DNA from: Oscillospiraceae bacterium
GTDB taxonomy: Bacteria; Bacillota; Clostridia; Oscillospirales; Ruminococcaceae
Length of the DNA stretch: 55,214 nt
Direction: 5' to 3'
Assembly (NCBI GenBank): GCA_017435045.1
Contig: JAFSFT010000027.1
Location: 1 to 55,214, forward strand
Shown here: positions 22,668 through 31,722 of the stretch, piece after piece
How the letters are laid out: each line of letters opens with the position of its first letter
Numbering within the stretch: the first letter of the stretch is position 1
Notes under the pieces: generated by a model
Told to the model about the DNA's origin: nothing
Seen by the model: the letters and a program-made list of their open reading frames with translations, nothing else
The model's database searches: none
Translations under genes and position numbers: made by a program

Positions 22668-25618
22668 TTAGAGCAAGCGAAGAAAAAACCAAAGGTTTTG
22701 TCGCAGAAAAATTAAAAAATATACCGAGTTATCCTTCATCGCAGAATACCGAAGTTGATGGTGTAACTTGGTTTAAAGAAGACAGTTATAAAGGCACTTC
22801 ATATGATTGGTTAAGCGGAGTTTTTGCAACTGCATCTAAAAAGCAGACTCGCAAATCAAAAGGTACCCCCGATTTTATGGTTGTTAAAAATGAATCCAAT
22901 GTCATTGTTGTTATAGAATGCAAAGGCAGTTCTGAGAATCATTCTTCTCTTGACAACATAGAAGATTTTGCAATGCATGGTTTTGGAACTCCCGAAGAAA
23001 CCGAGGGGTATGCCGTCAATGGAGCTTTGTGGTATGCGTCGTTTTTATCCGATAATTACGATGTTATTGCAATTGCTGTTTCGGGACAGATGTATGCTAC
23101 TGCGAAAGTTACTTCATTTGTGTGGCCAAAAGGCGGCAATGTTGCTGACATAGAAATTATCGAAGATGGCATTTTATCTACTCAGTTAGTATCTATTCAT
23201 AACTATGAAAAGGATGCAGATATTGTGTTAGGAAGGTTGGCTGCTACCGAAGCAGAAATCAGAAAAGAATTAAGAAGATATACACTTCAATGCGCCAATT
23301 TTCTTCGTTCTAACGGAATTGAGGATAATTCAAAGGCTGGCTTTGTTTCTGCTATAATTTTGGGATTGACGAACCATGAATCAAAGCTTTATTCCGATAC
23401 AAAAACGGCAATAGAGAGAAAAAGAGCGGCAAAATCGAGAAAATTACTGAATGATCCTTTAGCCAAGAATTCTATAAAGATGCTCAAAGCAGCATTATAT
23501 GGTGATGGAAATGAATACGATCCCGATTATGTTAGAGGCATATGGGACATTGACGAAATTCCAAAGGGCAAGCGCACTTCGTTAAAGAGGTTTTACGATG
23601 GTTTATTATCTAAGACAGAGTTAAGCGAATTTCCCAAGGGAAAAGATGTGAAGTATTTTATTGATGGAGATACAGTTCTCTCTTGTTGTATTTATTCTTT
23701 GTATGAAAATGTTATTGAAGTATTAGAAAAATACAGCGGTATAGATGTTATGGGAGAATTCTACACAACTTTTTTGCGTTTTACTAAAGGAAATGCAAAA
23801 GAAAAAGGAATTGTTCTTACTCCCAAGCATATAACGGATTTGTTCTGCGACATTGCCGAATATTACTCTGACAAAAAATTTGATGAAACCACCAAAATCA
23901 TTGATATTTGTTGCGGAAGTGGAGCATTCTTGATTTCCGCTTTGGATCGGATTAAAAGAAATATTTATAGCGAAACTATATCAGAAAGTGAAAAATCCTC
24001 ACGTTATGGAACAGCACAGAGGAATAGTTTGATTGGCGTAGAAAGAGATTCTTCTATGTATGCTTTAGCTTACGCTAATATGAGATTTCACGGCGATGGA
24101 AAATCAAATCTCTTCAACTGCTCTTCTTTGCTAATGGATTCGTATGCTCCGGTAGACGATAGTGGAAAAACGTATTTGAACGAGCAAAAAATCCCTCTTC
24201 ATGTTGCATTAAGAAGTTTTGGTGGCATTGATATCGGTATGATTAATCCCCCATATTCCTTGGATAAAAAGGATAATTCTGTTGTCCGTGAATATGCTGA
24301 TGTTCAAAAAATCCGCGAACTTGAAGATAAAAATTCCAAGTTAACAAAAGCATTAAAAGATTTGAAGAAAAAAGATCCTACCCTCTATAAATCTGAAATT
24401 ACTGCAACAGAAAAAGAAATCGCAAAAAACAGCAAAGAAATTGAAGAAATAAATGAGTATTTAGCCAAAAATGGTTTAGAAGAAGTGGTTATCCAAAAGG
24501 GACAGGACGAACTTGACTTTATTGCATCTATGCTGCACTATTTAAAAGAAGGTGGCATAGGAATAGCCATTGTTCCGATGTCATGTGCGGGAAGTAGTGG
24601 AGCGCAATTAAGATCAGAATTATTGAAATACCACACGTTATTAGCTTGTATGACTATGCCAAATCAATTGTTTTTCGATAGTCATGTGGGAGCAGCCACA
24701 TGTATAATGGTTTTCAAGGCACATATTCCTCATAATTTCTCCAAAGCAGTGTTTTTTGGCATTTGGAAGAATGACGGATTTTCTGTCATCCCTCACAACG
24801 GGCGCAAAGATACAGGAGCATGGAATGGAATTAGACAGAAATGGATTAGTCAATTGGATGGAACCGATGCTATCGATGAAACTATTTGGATTAAACAAAA
24901 AATTAACGAACAAGGTGAAGCACTACCCGAAGCGTACGTAAAAACTAATTACCAAATGCTTGGTGATGAAGATTTTAAAAACTGTGTCAGAAAATATTCA
25001 TTATACAAATATATGGATAAAATGTCTGCCTTGGATTTAAAAGATTCTCAAAAATTTCTATGGTTGTTAGATAATTACACTGTGTTTGAGCAGGAATATA
25101 AACCTATATTGGAAAATAACAACATAAAGCTAACAGACAGAAAGTGGGATTGGTTTATATTTGGAGATATAATCAGCAGTATACATAATGGCAAATCTTA
25201 TAATAATTCAGATTTAATTGTTTCCGATACCGAAGACTATGTTTTTTATATTACAAGAACCGAGCAAAACAACGGTGTTTCAATGTGTGCGCAAAAACAA
25301 GATTATATAGGTTTGGAAAAAGCTAATGCAATTACCATTGGAGATACTACTGCTACAATATTTTTCCAAGAGCATGAGTTTATCACAGGTCCTCACATGA
25401 TTGTCATTCGTGCTGATTGGTTGAATGTTTATACCGCCAACTTTATAATTACAATTCTCAATCAAGAAAAATATAGATATCCGGTATTCGGTCGTGCGTT
25501 TACTAAAGATTTAATTAGGCAGACAAAAGTATATCTCCCTGTTGGTAGAGATGGGAAACCTGACTTTAAATTTATGGAAGATTATATTAAGTCGTTACCA
25601 TTTAGTAAGAAAATATAG
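22664..25618 (+). CDS. Single-chain restriction-methylation enzyme (type IIG/BcgI-like)
   Basis: 984 residues. The N-terminal nuclease domain has the PD-(D/E)xK pattern (TPDFMVV, Asp70; IECKG, Glu85 and Lys87). The N6-adenine methylase follows, with the HsdM-like GEFYTTFLRFTKG and VLTPKHITDLF, motif I IIDICCGSGAFL (about 412-423) and motif IV NPPY (528-531). A coiled coil (about 545-600) leads to the end of the methylase. The C-terminal stretch from about residue 820 (KWDWFIFGDIISSIHNGKSYNNSD) resembles a type I S-type target recognition domain. It thus joins cutting, methylation and recognition. It should protect against phage by restricting unmethylated DNA. Only one recognition domain is apparent. 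Confidence 0.85.
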   Translation: MIRASEEKTKGFVAEKLKNIPSYPSSQNTEVDGVTWFKEDSYKGTSYDWLSGVFATASKKQTRKSKGTPDFMVVKNESNVIVVIECKGSSENHSSLDNIEDFAMHGFGTPEETEGYAVNGALWYASFLSDNYDVIAIAVSGQMYATAKVTSFVWPKGGNVADIEIIEDGILSTQLVSIHNYEKDADIVLGRLAATEAEIRKELRRYTLQCANFLRSNGIEDNSKAGFVSAIILGLTNHESKLYSDTKTAIERKRAAKSRKLLNDPLAKNSIKMLKAALYGDGNEYDPDYVRGIWDIDEIPKGKRTSLKRFYDGLLSKTELSEFPKGKDVKYFIDGDTVLSCCIYSLYENVIEVLEKYSGIDVMGEFYTTFLRFTKGNAKEKGIVLTPKHITDLFCDIAEYYSDKKFDETTKIIDICCGSGAFLISALDRIKRNIYSETISESEKSSRYGTAQRNSLIGVERDSSMYALAYANMRFHGDGKSNLFNCSSLLMDSYAPVDDSGKTYLNEQKIPLHVALRSFGGIDIGMINPPYSLDKKDNSVVREYADVQKIRELEDKNSKLTKALKDLKKKDPTLYKSEITATEKEIAKNSKEIEEINEYLAKNGLEEVVIQKGQDELDFIASMLHYLKEGGIGIAIVPMSCAGSSGAQLRSELLKYHTLLACMTMPNQLFFDSHVGAATCIMVFKAHIPHNFSKAVFFGIWKNDGFSVIPHNGRKDTGAWNGIRQKWISQLDGTDAIDETIWIKQKINEQGEALPEAYVKTNYQMLGDEDFKNCVRKYSLYKYMDKMSALDLKDSQKFLWLLDNYTVFEQEYKPILENNNIKLTDRKWDWFIFGDIISSIHNGKSYNNSDLIVSDTEDYVFYITRTEQNNGVSMCAQKQDYIGLEKANAITIGDTTATIFFQEHEFITGPHMIVIRADWLNVYTANFIITILNQEKYRYPVFGRAFTKDLIRQTKVYLPVGRDGKPDFKFMEDYIKSLPFSKKI

Positions 25619-25657
25619 TCTTTTGTATGGGTTCAAACCTATACGGCTTGCGTAGAC

Positions 25658-25678
25658 AAAATATCTTTTTTGTAGCCC
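25658..25678 (-). repeat. Island inverted repeat, right copy
   Basis: Reverse complement of 22228-22245 (18 nt) and, shifted by three, of 22321-22337 (17 nt). Confidence 0.88.
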
Positions 25679-25683
25679 ATAGA

Positions 25684-25721
25684 CATCAAAAAGCCGTCCA
25701 ATAGGACGGCTTTTTTGTTAT
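25684..25721 (+). repeat. Island direct repeat, right copy (with terminator)
   Basis: Second copy of the 38-bp repeat. Its hairpin with T6 at 25691-25716 can also terminate the restriction operon. Confidence 0.92.
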
Positions 25722-25733
25722 CTATGCATACTT

Positions 25734-25778
25734 AAAGCCACCTAAATAGGTTTATCTGACCTTTTTGGGTGGCTTTTT
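25734..25778 (+). terminator. Second terminator downstream of the island
   Basis: AAAGCCACC...GGTGGCTTT with an inner AGG/CCT pairing and T5. Between here and 25908 I see no gene; a doubled TTGACACAGTA stretch (about 25823-25844) is noted. Confidence 0.75.
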
Positions 25779-25908
25779 GTGTTTGAAATTTTCAGGCTTT
25801 TTGCAGGGGTTGCGGGGGTGAATTGACACAGTATTGACACAGTAAATACCAGAAATTCTGCTTACTGCATACAATTAATCAGTAAAATGCAGACAGATGT
25901 GTAATTTA

Positions 25909-25938
25909 TTGACGATAAAGGGCGTTTTATTGTATAAT
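25909..25938 (+). promoter_or_regulatory. Promoter of the VTC-DUF4956-CotH operon
   Basis: TTGACG, 18-nt spacer, TATAAT, about 45 bp before the first gene. Confidence 0.72.
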
Positions 25939-25982
25939 TAATAAAATGTAAAACGAAGGATTATAAGGGAGGGGATTTTTAT

Positions 25983-26711
25983 ATGCTACTGAAAAAGGAA
26001 TACAGAGATAATCTCCCAAAAGATACACTTTACCGGCACGAGTTCAAATATCTGGTGGATGCCTGTCAGGTGGAACTGCTGCGGCATCGCCTGCCCGAGA
26101 TTATTGCGGCGGACAGCCATACCGACAAAAGCGGTGTGTACGAGGTACGCAGTCTTTATTTCGACGACTATGACAACAGTTGCTACTACGACAACGAAAA
26201 CGGCACCGACCCAAGAGAAAAGTTCCGTATCCGCATCTACAATGGTTCGGACAAAAAAATTTCCCTTGAACTCAAGCGCAAGCAGTGCGGCAAAACCCAC
26301 AAGCGTTCCTGCCCGCTGACAAGAGAGCAGACAGAGCTGCTTATTGCAGGTCAGATGCTGCCATGGGATGACAGCTACGACCCGCTGCTTAAAAAGTTTT
26401 TTATCTGGCAGCAGACACGTTATGCACAGCCAAGGGTGATTGTAAATTATCAGCGTACTCCGTTTGTATATCCTGACGGCAACGTAAGAATTACACTGGA
26501 TACCGATATTACGGCATCGGTCAATTTTGACAGATTTTTCAGCAAAGATGTATTGGGACGCCCTGTTATGCCTTTGGGCCGGCACCTGCTGGAGGTAAAG
26601 TACGATGAATTTATCCCCGACCATATCTTTGATTCAATACAGACAAACAAGCTTACAAGAACAACCTTTTCAAAATATTATCTGTGCAGAAAATTCGGAG
26701 GTTTAGTATAA
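25983..26711 (+). CDS. VTC-domain polyphosphate polymerase-like protein
   Basis: 242 residues spanning a whole VTC domain: RHEFKYLVD start, VRSLYFDDYDNSCYYD, EKFRIRIYNG, ISLELKRK and the C-terminal LLEVKYDEFIPD and RTTFSKYYL. These basic and acidic residues line the tunnel where the yeast Vtc4 enzyme makes polyphosphate from ATP. Cytoplasmic, no membrane part; the next gene supplies the membrane protein. Polyphosphate synthesis in bacteria by such proteins is plausible rather than proven. Confidence 0.9.
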   Translation: MLLKKEYRDNLPKDTLYRHEFKYLVDACQVELLRHRLPEIIAADSHTDKSGVYEVRSLYFDDYDNSCYYDNENGTDPREKFRIRIYNGSDKKISLELKRKQCGKTHKRSCPLTREQTELLIAGQMLPWDDSYDPLLKKFFIWQQTRYAQPRVIVNYQRTPFVYPDGNVRITLDTDITASVNFDRFFSKDVLGRPVMPLGRHLLEVKYDEFIPDHIFDSIQTNKLTRTTFSKYYLCRKFGGLV

Positions 26712-26712
26712 T

Positions 26713-27390
26713 ATGAACAACTTTTCAGATATCTTCAAAAAATCATTTCTCAATGAACTTTCAACGGTGGACATAAGCCTTAAATTTGTAGTGTTTTCCA
26801 TAGGTCTGTGCTGTGTGTTTGCCGCATACATCTTTATCGTGTATCAGCTCACTACAAGAAAAACATTCTACGACAAAGCAACCAGCATCTCCATTGCACT
26901 CAGCTCTGTAGTGGTTTGCGGCATTATCCTTACCATTCAGAGCAGCCTTGTGGTTTCTCTGGGTATGGTTGGTGCGTTGTCCATCGTGCGTTTCAGGACA
27001 GCCATTAAAAATCCGCTGGATTTAGTGTTTATGTTCTGGTCAATTGCCATAGGCATTATCTGTGGTGTTGGTATGCCTATGATTGCGGTGGTTTTGTCTT
27101 TTGCAATGACAGGCGGCATTCTGATTTTCTGTATGGTTCCAATGGCAACAGCACCAATGCTGCTTATTGTAAATGCTGCGGACTTTTCTGCAAGGGATAA
27201 AATTCTGGAAGAGGTTAAAAGCAATGCTTCGTTCTATACCATAAAGTCTCAGGTAAGCGAAGAACACCGCCTCAGCATGGTTGTAGAGGTGCGTGTTAAA
27301 AAGAACAGCAATCTGGTGCAGGCGGTTTCTTCTGTGGAAGGCGTAACAAGGGCTGCACTGCTCAGCCACGACGGCGAGGTTACATTTTAA
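26713..27390 (+). CDS. DUF4956-type membrane protein
   Basis: 225 residues. Four membrane segments in the first 150 residues, with the family hallmark SLGMVGALSIVRFRTAIKNPLDLVFMFWSIAIGI, then a cytoplasmic ferredoxin-like tail. It starts one base after the VTC stop and has GGAGG. The VTC-DUF4956-CotH trio recurs in bacteria, so the protein likely forms a membrane partner of the polymerase. Confidence 0.9.
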   Translation: MNNFSDIFKKSFLNELSTVDISLKFVVFSIGLCCVFAAYIFIVYQLTTRKTFYDKATSISIALSSVVVCGIILTIQSSLVVSLGMVGALSIVRFRTAIKNPLDLVFMFWSIAIGIICGVGMPMIAVVLSFAMTGGILIFCMVPMATAPMLLIVNAADFSARDKILEEVKSNASFYTIKSQVSEEHRLSMVVEVRVKKNSNLVQAVSSVEGVTRAALLSHDGEVTF

Positions 27391-27412
27391 CCGTAACTAA
27401 GGAGTGTCTTAT

Positions 27413-29092
27413 ATGACAAATGCTTTTAAATACAGGCGGCTTATACCCGTTGCGGTGCTGGCTGTGCTTGGCGTTGTTTTGTGGTTTGTGTCCATGCGCC
27501 ACTATATAGAGGAGCCTGCCCTTTCCCACAAAAGCGGTTTTTACAAGGGCGAAATTCTGCTTAAGATGTCCGCATCAAATGCGGAAAAAATCTACTATAC
27601 ACTGGACGGCTCCACACCGGATGCATCTTCGCTTTGCTACACAGAGCCGATAAGAATTGCCGATGCCACACAAAATCCAAATAACTATTCCATGCTTACA
27701 AATGTATCGGCAGGGTTTATGACCGACCTTCTGGAAAAATATCAGACCATAGACGGCATCCCGGGTTATGTTGCACCTGATTTTCCCGTAGACAAGTGCA
27801 CGGTGGTCAGGGCAGTTGCCGTAAACTCAAGCGGAGATGTCAGCGAGGTTGTAACAGCATCATATTTTGTGGATATTGACCCGCAGAAATACAGCAGCAA
27901 AATTATATCGCTGGTAACCGACCCCGAAAATCTTTTTGATGAAAAAAACGGCATATATGTAACGGGCGAAACAATGTCCAACTACATTGAAAAGTACGAG
28001 GTTTACAAAGAGTGGAAGTTCTGGAATGCAAACTACCGCAACCGCGGTGCTGGCTGGGAAAGACCTGTAAATCTTGAATTTTTTGATGAAAACGGCACAC
28101 TGCAGCATTCTCAGACGGCAGGTACCCGTGTACACGGCGGTGTAAGCCGTGCTACTTTGCCACGCAGCCTTAACCTGTATGCACGGCAGGATTACGATAA
28201 CTTCAGCAATTTCTGCATTCCATTGTTTCAGTCGGATTTTATCCCCAAAAGGATAACCCTCAACTCCGGCGGCAATCAGCTTATCACCCAGTTTTCTGAC
28301 TATATGATGACCGATAGGGTGCGTCACCTCAATTTTGCCACAATGCTGTATCAGCCGTATGTGCTGTTCATTAACGGCGAATACTGGGGCTTTTACTGGC
28401 TGTCCGAGAAATTTGACGAAAATTATCTTGAACATTATTACAATGTGGACAAGGATAATGTTATCGTAATAAAAAATGACGAGCTGGAAATAGGAGCTCC
28501 GGAGGACATTGCACTTTTTCACAATATGCAGCAGTTCATAAGCGAAAATGATATGTCTGTGGAAAAAAACTATCAGAGTGCATGTGAACTTATTGATATG
28601 GAAAGCTATCTTGACTATTATGCCACTATGATATACGTGGGACGTATGAAGGACTGGCCGGGCACAAACTTTGCACTTTGGCGTACAAAGGAAACCTCCG
28701 CATCGGGTGAATATGCCGACGGAAAATGGAGATGGATGCTGTTTGACTCCAACAGTACAGGTATGAGCGAGGCAATGGGGCTTACAACCTTTAATACACT
28801 GGAATATGTTATAGAGGAGGATGCGGTTTTCCGCTCTCTCTGGGCAAGCGAAACCTTCAGAACAGACTTTGAACAGCGAATACTGGATATCGGTGCAAGC
28901 TGTTTTGACAGCGGAGAAATGAGCAGTTTTATAGACCGCTATAAAGAGGATATGGAGCCTGTGCTGGAAAAAAGCTGGGCAAGATTTTACGGCAGGAATA
29001 ACGATAAAGCTGTCGAGTTTGACGATATGATGGAAAGCCACCGTGCGTTCTTTACAGGCCGCTATGAAGCTGTAAAAAACTGGTTTCAATAA
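27413..29092 (+). CDS. CotH-family atypical kinase, membrane-anchored
   Basis: 559 residues from ATG 27413 (AAGGAG at 27399). A signal anchor (LIPVAVLAVLGVVLWFVSM) places the rest outside. Residues 38-155 hold a chitobiase-like Ig domain (ILLKMSASNAEKIYYTLDGSTPD). The CotH domain follows: TRVHGGVSRATLPRSLNLYAR, FINGEYWGFYWLSEKFDENYL and WRWMLFDSN. CotH of Bacillus spores phosphorylates coat proteins. Here the extracytoplasmic kinase sits with a polyphosphate module, suggesting surface protein modification. Confidence 0.9.
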   Translation: MTNAFKYRRLIPVAVLAVLGVVLWFVSMRHYIEEPALSHKSGFYKGEILLKMSASNAEKIYYTLDGSTPDASSLCYTEPIRIADATQNPNNYSMLTNVSAGFMTDLLEKYQTIDGIPGYVAPDFPVDKCTVVRAVAVNSSGDVSEVVTASYFVDIDPQKYSSKIISLVTDPENLFDEKNGIYVTGETMSNYIEKYEVYKEWKFWNANYRNRGAGWERPVNLEFFDENGTLQHSQTAGTRVHGGVSRATLPRSLNLYARQDYDNFSNFCIPLFQSDFIPKRITLNSGGNQLITQFSDYMMTDRVRHLNFATMLYQPYVLFINGEYWGFYWLSEKFDENYLEHYYNVDKDNVIVIKNDELEIGAPEDIALFHNMQQFISENDMSVEKNYQSACELIDMESYLDYYATMIYVGRMKDWPGTNFALWRTKETSASGEYADGKWRWMLFDSNSTGMSEAMGLTTFNTLEYVIEEDAVFRSLWASETFRTDFEQRILDIGASCFDSGEMSSFIDRYKEDMEPVLEKSWARFYGRNNDKAVEFDDMMESHRAFFTGRYEAVKNWFQ

Positions 29093-29164
29093 TGCTCAAA
29101 AACAATATAAACTGAAAACACAGACAGCTTACCTTTTTAATGAAATAATTATGCATAAAAATAT

Positions 29165-29201
29165 ACAGCCATAAACGTAACTGTTTATGGCTGTACTGAT
29201 T
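29165..29201 (+). terminator. Terminator of the VTC-CotH operon
   Basis: A perfect 12-bp stem ACAGCCATAAAC with its complement, 70 bp past the CotH stop; a short T run follows a few bases later. Confidence 0.72.
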
Positions 29202-29266
29202 TTTGCTATAATGCTGTTTTGTCATACGCAGCTGCCGGCTATTTCAGGGACAATTCGGGTCTGCGG

Positions 29267-30667
29267 TTAAATTTTAATCTGTGACCATTTTCCGCTTTTA
29301 AAGCGTGTGGCGTTAAGCACATTGCGGCACAGCTGGTCGCAAAGAGTGCCTATCCACGCACCGATAAGCCCCCAGCCCAAAGGATAACAGAAAACAAAGG
29401 AGGACAGCGGACGGATAATTGCAACGCTGATAAATGCCACCTTGGCAACATATTTTGTATCGCCTGCACCTTTAAGACAGCCGGAGGTGATAACCTGGTC
29501 AATCTGGAAGAACAGTATGATGATAAGTATGCCGATTATTATTGTGCCAAGGTTTATTATTTCCATATCATCGGTGAAAAGGTAGTAGATATGCCTGCCG
29601 AAAAATACGAAGAACAGCCCAAGCATAATGGCAAAAATTCTGCCAAGACGCTTGCAGGCGATGCCGTAGATTTTGGCAAGGTCACTGCGTTTTGCACCAA
29701 GGTTCATACCCACCAGCGAAACTGCTGCCACCGAGAATCCGTCGCCAAAAGCAAAGGACATATGCATACAGTTCATGGCAATCTGGTGTGTGGCATAGGC
29801 GGTTGTACCAAGGTTTGCAACAATCATTGCAAACATCAGAAAACCAAAGCGGAAGCACAGCTGTTCGCTTAAAGTACCGCCTGTAAGCTTTGCAAGGCTT
29901 TTTACTGTTTCTTTGTCAAACGCTTTACCCTTCATCATAAGTCCTGTGTTGAGATATGCATCAGGGGAAAGAATGGAGGCAACGGAAATTGCACAGGCAG
30001 CCGCACTGCCCAGCACTGTAGCAATTGCGGCACCCCTGATGCCCAAGGCGGGGAAACCCATATTGCCGTTTATAAGCAGCCAGTTGAAGATAACGTTTAC
30101 CACATTGGAAACAATGTTGGTGCGCATGGCAATCTTTGTTCTGCCCACACCGCGCTGTGCGGCGTTAAGCACCATGGAAAACAGCTGGAAAAAGCTGAAT
30201 GCCATTATTATTCTGTAATATTCGGCTGCGGGGTCAATGGTATCGCTCTGTGCACCGCAGAACAAAAGCAGCGGTCGGGCAAACACTGTGGATACAACCG
30301 AGATAATGGCAATTAAAATAAGAGCAATCACAATTGCCTGCTTTAAAACACGGTTTGCACCTTCGCGGTCGTTTTCGCCACGGCGGCGTGCAACAAGGGC
30401 AGACAAAGCCACATTCATGGATATAATAAGTGCAAAAAACAAAAATTTAGGCTGGGTGGTCAGCCCCACAGCCGCAATGGCGTATGTGCCCAGAGAGGAT
30501 ACCATTATGTTGTCTATCATGGCAACAATGCTGATAAGGAAGGACTCCACAACGGCAGGCCAGGCGATATTTACAGTTTTGCGGAATATTGTCTGTGCGT
30601 CGGGCAGGTCGCTGAGCTGTTCGGTTTTTCCCAGCAGCTTATAAGGGTTAAAAATTTTACTTATCAC
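29267..30667 (-). CDS. MATE-family efflux pump
   Basis: 466 residues, twelve membrane segments. The start is GTG 30665-30667, after GAGGAAA. The family features are the repeated halves beginning with TVNIAWPAVVESFLISIVAMIDNIMV and LAKLTGGTLSEQLCFRFGFLMF. It exports drugs or cationic metabolites with Na+ or H+. Monocistronic; substrate unknown. Confidence 0.93.
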   Translation of the reverse strand: MISKIFNPYKLLGKTEQLSDLPDAQTIFRKTVNIAWPAVVESFLISIVAMIDNIMVSSLGTYAIAAVGLTTQPKFLFFALIISMNVALSALVARRRGENDREGANRVLKQAIVIALILIAIISVVSTVFARPLLLFCGAQSDTIDPAAEYYRIIMAFSFFQLFSMVLNAAQRGVGRTKIAMRTNIVSNVVNVIFNWLLINGNMGFPALGIRGAAIATVLGSAAACAISVASILSPDAYLNTGLMMKGKAFDKETVKSLAKLTGGTLSEQLCFRFGFLMFAMIVANLGTTAYATHQIAMNCMHMSFAFGDGFSVAAVSLVGMNLGAKRSDLAKIYGIACKRLGRIFAIMLGLFFVFFGRHIYYLFTDDMEIINLGTIIIGILIIILFFQIDQVITSGCLKGAGDTKYVAKVAFISVAIIRPLSSFVFCYPLGWGLIGAWIGTLCDQLCRNVLNATRFKSGKWSQIKI

Positions 30668-30762
30668 GATATTTCCTCATAAAATTATTGAAAAAAGATT
30701 GCTTATAATAAAATTATACTCCCGCAAAAAGTTATTATCAATACACTATAACAATAAAAAGA

Positions 30763-30793
30763 ACGGCTTGCACAGGATTATGTGCAGACCGTC
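30763..30793 (-). terminator. Terminator of the dnaD-dnaC-radical SAM operon
   Basis: ACGGTCTGCACA...TGTGCAAGCCGT, slightly imperfect, with a TTCTTTTTATT tract on the minus strand. Confidence 0.72.
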
Positions 30794-30815
30794 CTTTGTA
30801 TCTGTGGGTGAATAT

Positions 30816-31721
30816 TTATCTGTTGAGAAAATACTTTTTCATATATCCGCAGCTCTGGCACAGCGGCTCCACAGCTTTCTGGTTGGTAAAGCCGTCATAA
30901 ATTGCTCTGCTGCGATCATTTTGTATTACATCCTGTAATTTTGTGTCGAAAATATTACCTAACGGAATATTACCATCCGAGTCAAGGCAGCAGGGAACAA
31001 CCGTTCCGTCTGCCAGAATGGCAATCTGATTACGCAGTCCGTAGCAGAAGCCTTTACATATTTCATTTGGCGAATTTTCAATGCAGGGCCATTCAAACCG
31101 TTCTGACATACCAAGAAAAATATTTTCTTTAAGGCGGAAATTTTTTTTGCGGTTTTTTTCCATAGAGAAAAATGTGGTTTCAATCTGCTGCCATATATTG
31201 CAGTCCGGCTGCAGAGCACTGTCCAGAAACTGTACAATCTTAAAGTTCAGACTGTCCTTGTCCAGCAGGCTTTCGCGGCTCATATTCCACAGCCGCAGCT
31301 CAACCACAGTTTTTCTGCCAAGAGCCTTTTTGCAGAAAGCAGCAATGTCATCAAGATATTTCTGCAGCGATATGTTAAGGCTGTTTGCCTCGAAGCTGTG
31401 CAGGGAAATGCTGACATTGCGTATCTGTTTTTCCAGCACATGGTGTCCTACCTTATCAAGCAAAGTGCCGTTGGTGGTGATGTTGGTCTTTACATTGTAT
31501 CTGTTGCAGATATCAAGTATCTCACAAAGCTGCGGATGGCTCAGAGGCTCGCCCATAAGGTGCAGATAAAAATTTTCTCCCATATGGTGAACTTCGGCCA
31601 TAATCTGCTCAAATTCATCGGCACTCATTGTGTGCAGAGGGCGTTTGTGCTTTGGGCAGAAGGAGCAGCTGAGGTTGCAGATGTTTGTAATTTCTATATA
31701 TATTTTTTTAAACTTTTTCAT
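30816..31721 (-). CDS. Radical SAM/SPASM protein
   Basis: 301 residues. The radical SAM cluster is CNLSCSFC (Cys14, Cys18, Cys21) in the TIM-barrel start, with HLMGEPLSHPQL and NITTNGTLL next. The C-terminal part from about 243 has CKGFCYG, VVPCCLDSDG and CQSCGY, the cysteines of a SPASM-type auxiliary cluster. Such proteins modify peptides or enzymes by hydrogen abstraction. No precursor peptide gene is visible nearby. It starts one base past the dnaC stop with no clear ribosome site, so it is probably translated by coupling. Confidence 0.88.
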   Translation of the reverse strand: MKKFKKIYIEITNICNLSCSFCPKHKRPLHTMSADEFEQIMAEVHHMGENFYLHLMGEPLSHPQLCEILDICNRYNVKTNITTNGTLLDKVGHHVLEKQIRNVSISLHSFEANSLNISLQKYLDDIAAFCKKALGRKTVVELRLWNMSRESLLDKDSLNFKIVQFLDSALQPDCNIWQQIETTFFSMEKNRKKNFRLKENIFLGMSERFEWPCIENSPNEICKGFCYGLRNQIAILADGTVVPCCLDSDGNIPLGNIFDTKLQDVIQNDRSRAIYDGFTNQKAVEPLCQSCGYMKKYFLNR

Positions 31722-31722
31722 A

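Larger units (their letters stand above)
22026..25721 (+). mobile_element. tRNA-Ser island carrying a restriction-methylation system
   Basis: Bounded by a 38-bp near-perfect direct repeat (22026-22063 and 25684-25721) that begins at the CCA end of tRNA-Ser and includes its terminator. The interior is more AT-rich and uses different codons (frequent ATA, AAT, TTA) from the flanks. It carries a ribbon-helix-helix gene, a large restriction-modification gene, and several hairpins and tRNA-derived repeats, but no recombinase. Acquired by integration at the tRNA and no longer self-mobile, or mobilised by a helper elsewhere. Confidence 0.8.

Noticed and set aside
25823-25844. Doubled TTGACACAGTA stretch as a tandem promoter
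   Set aside because: No matching -10 box at the proper distance; the better promoter is at 25909-25938.
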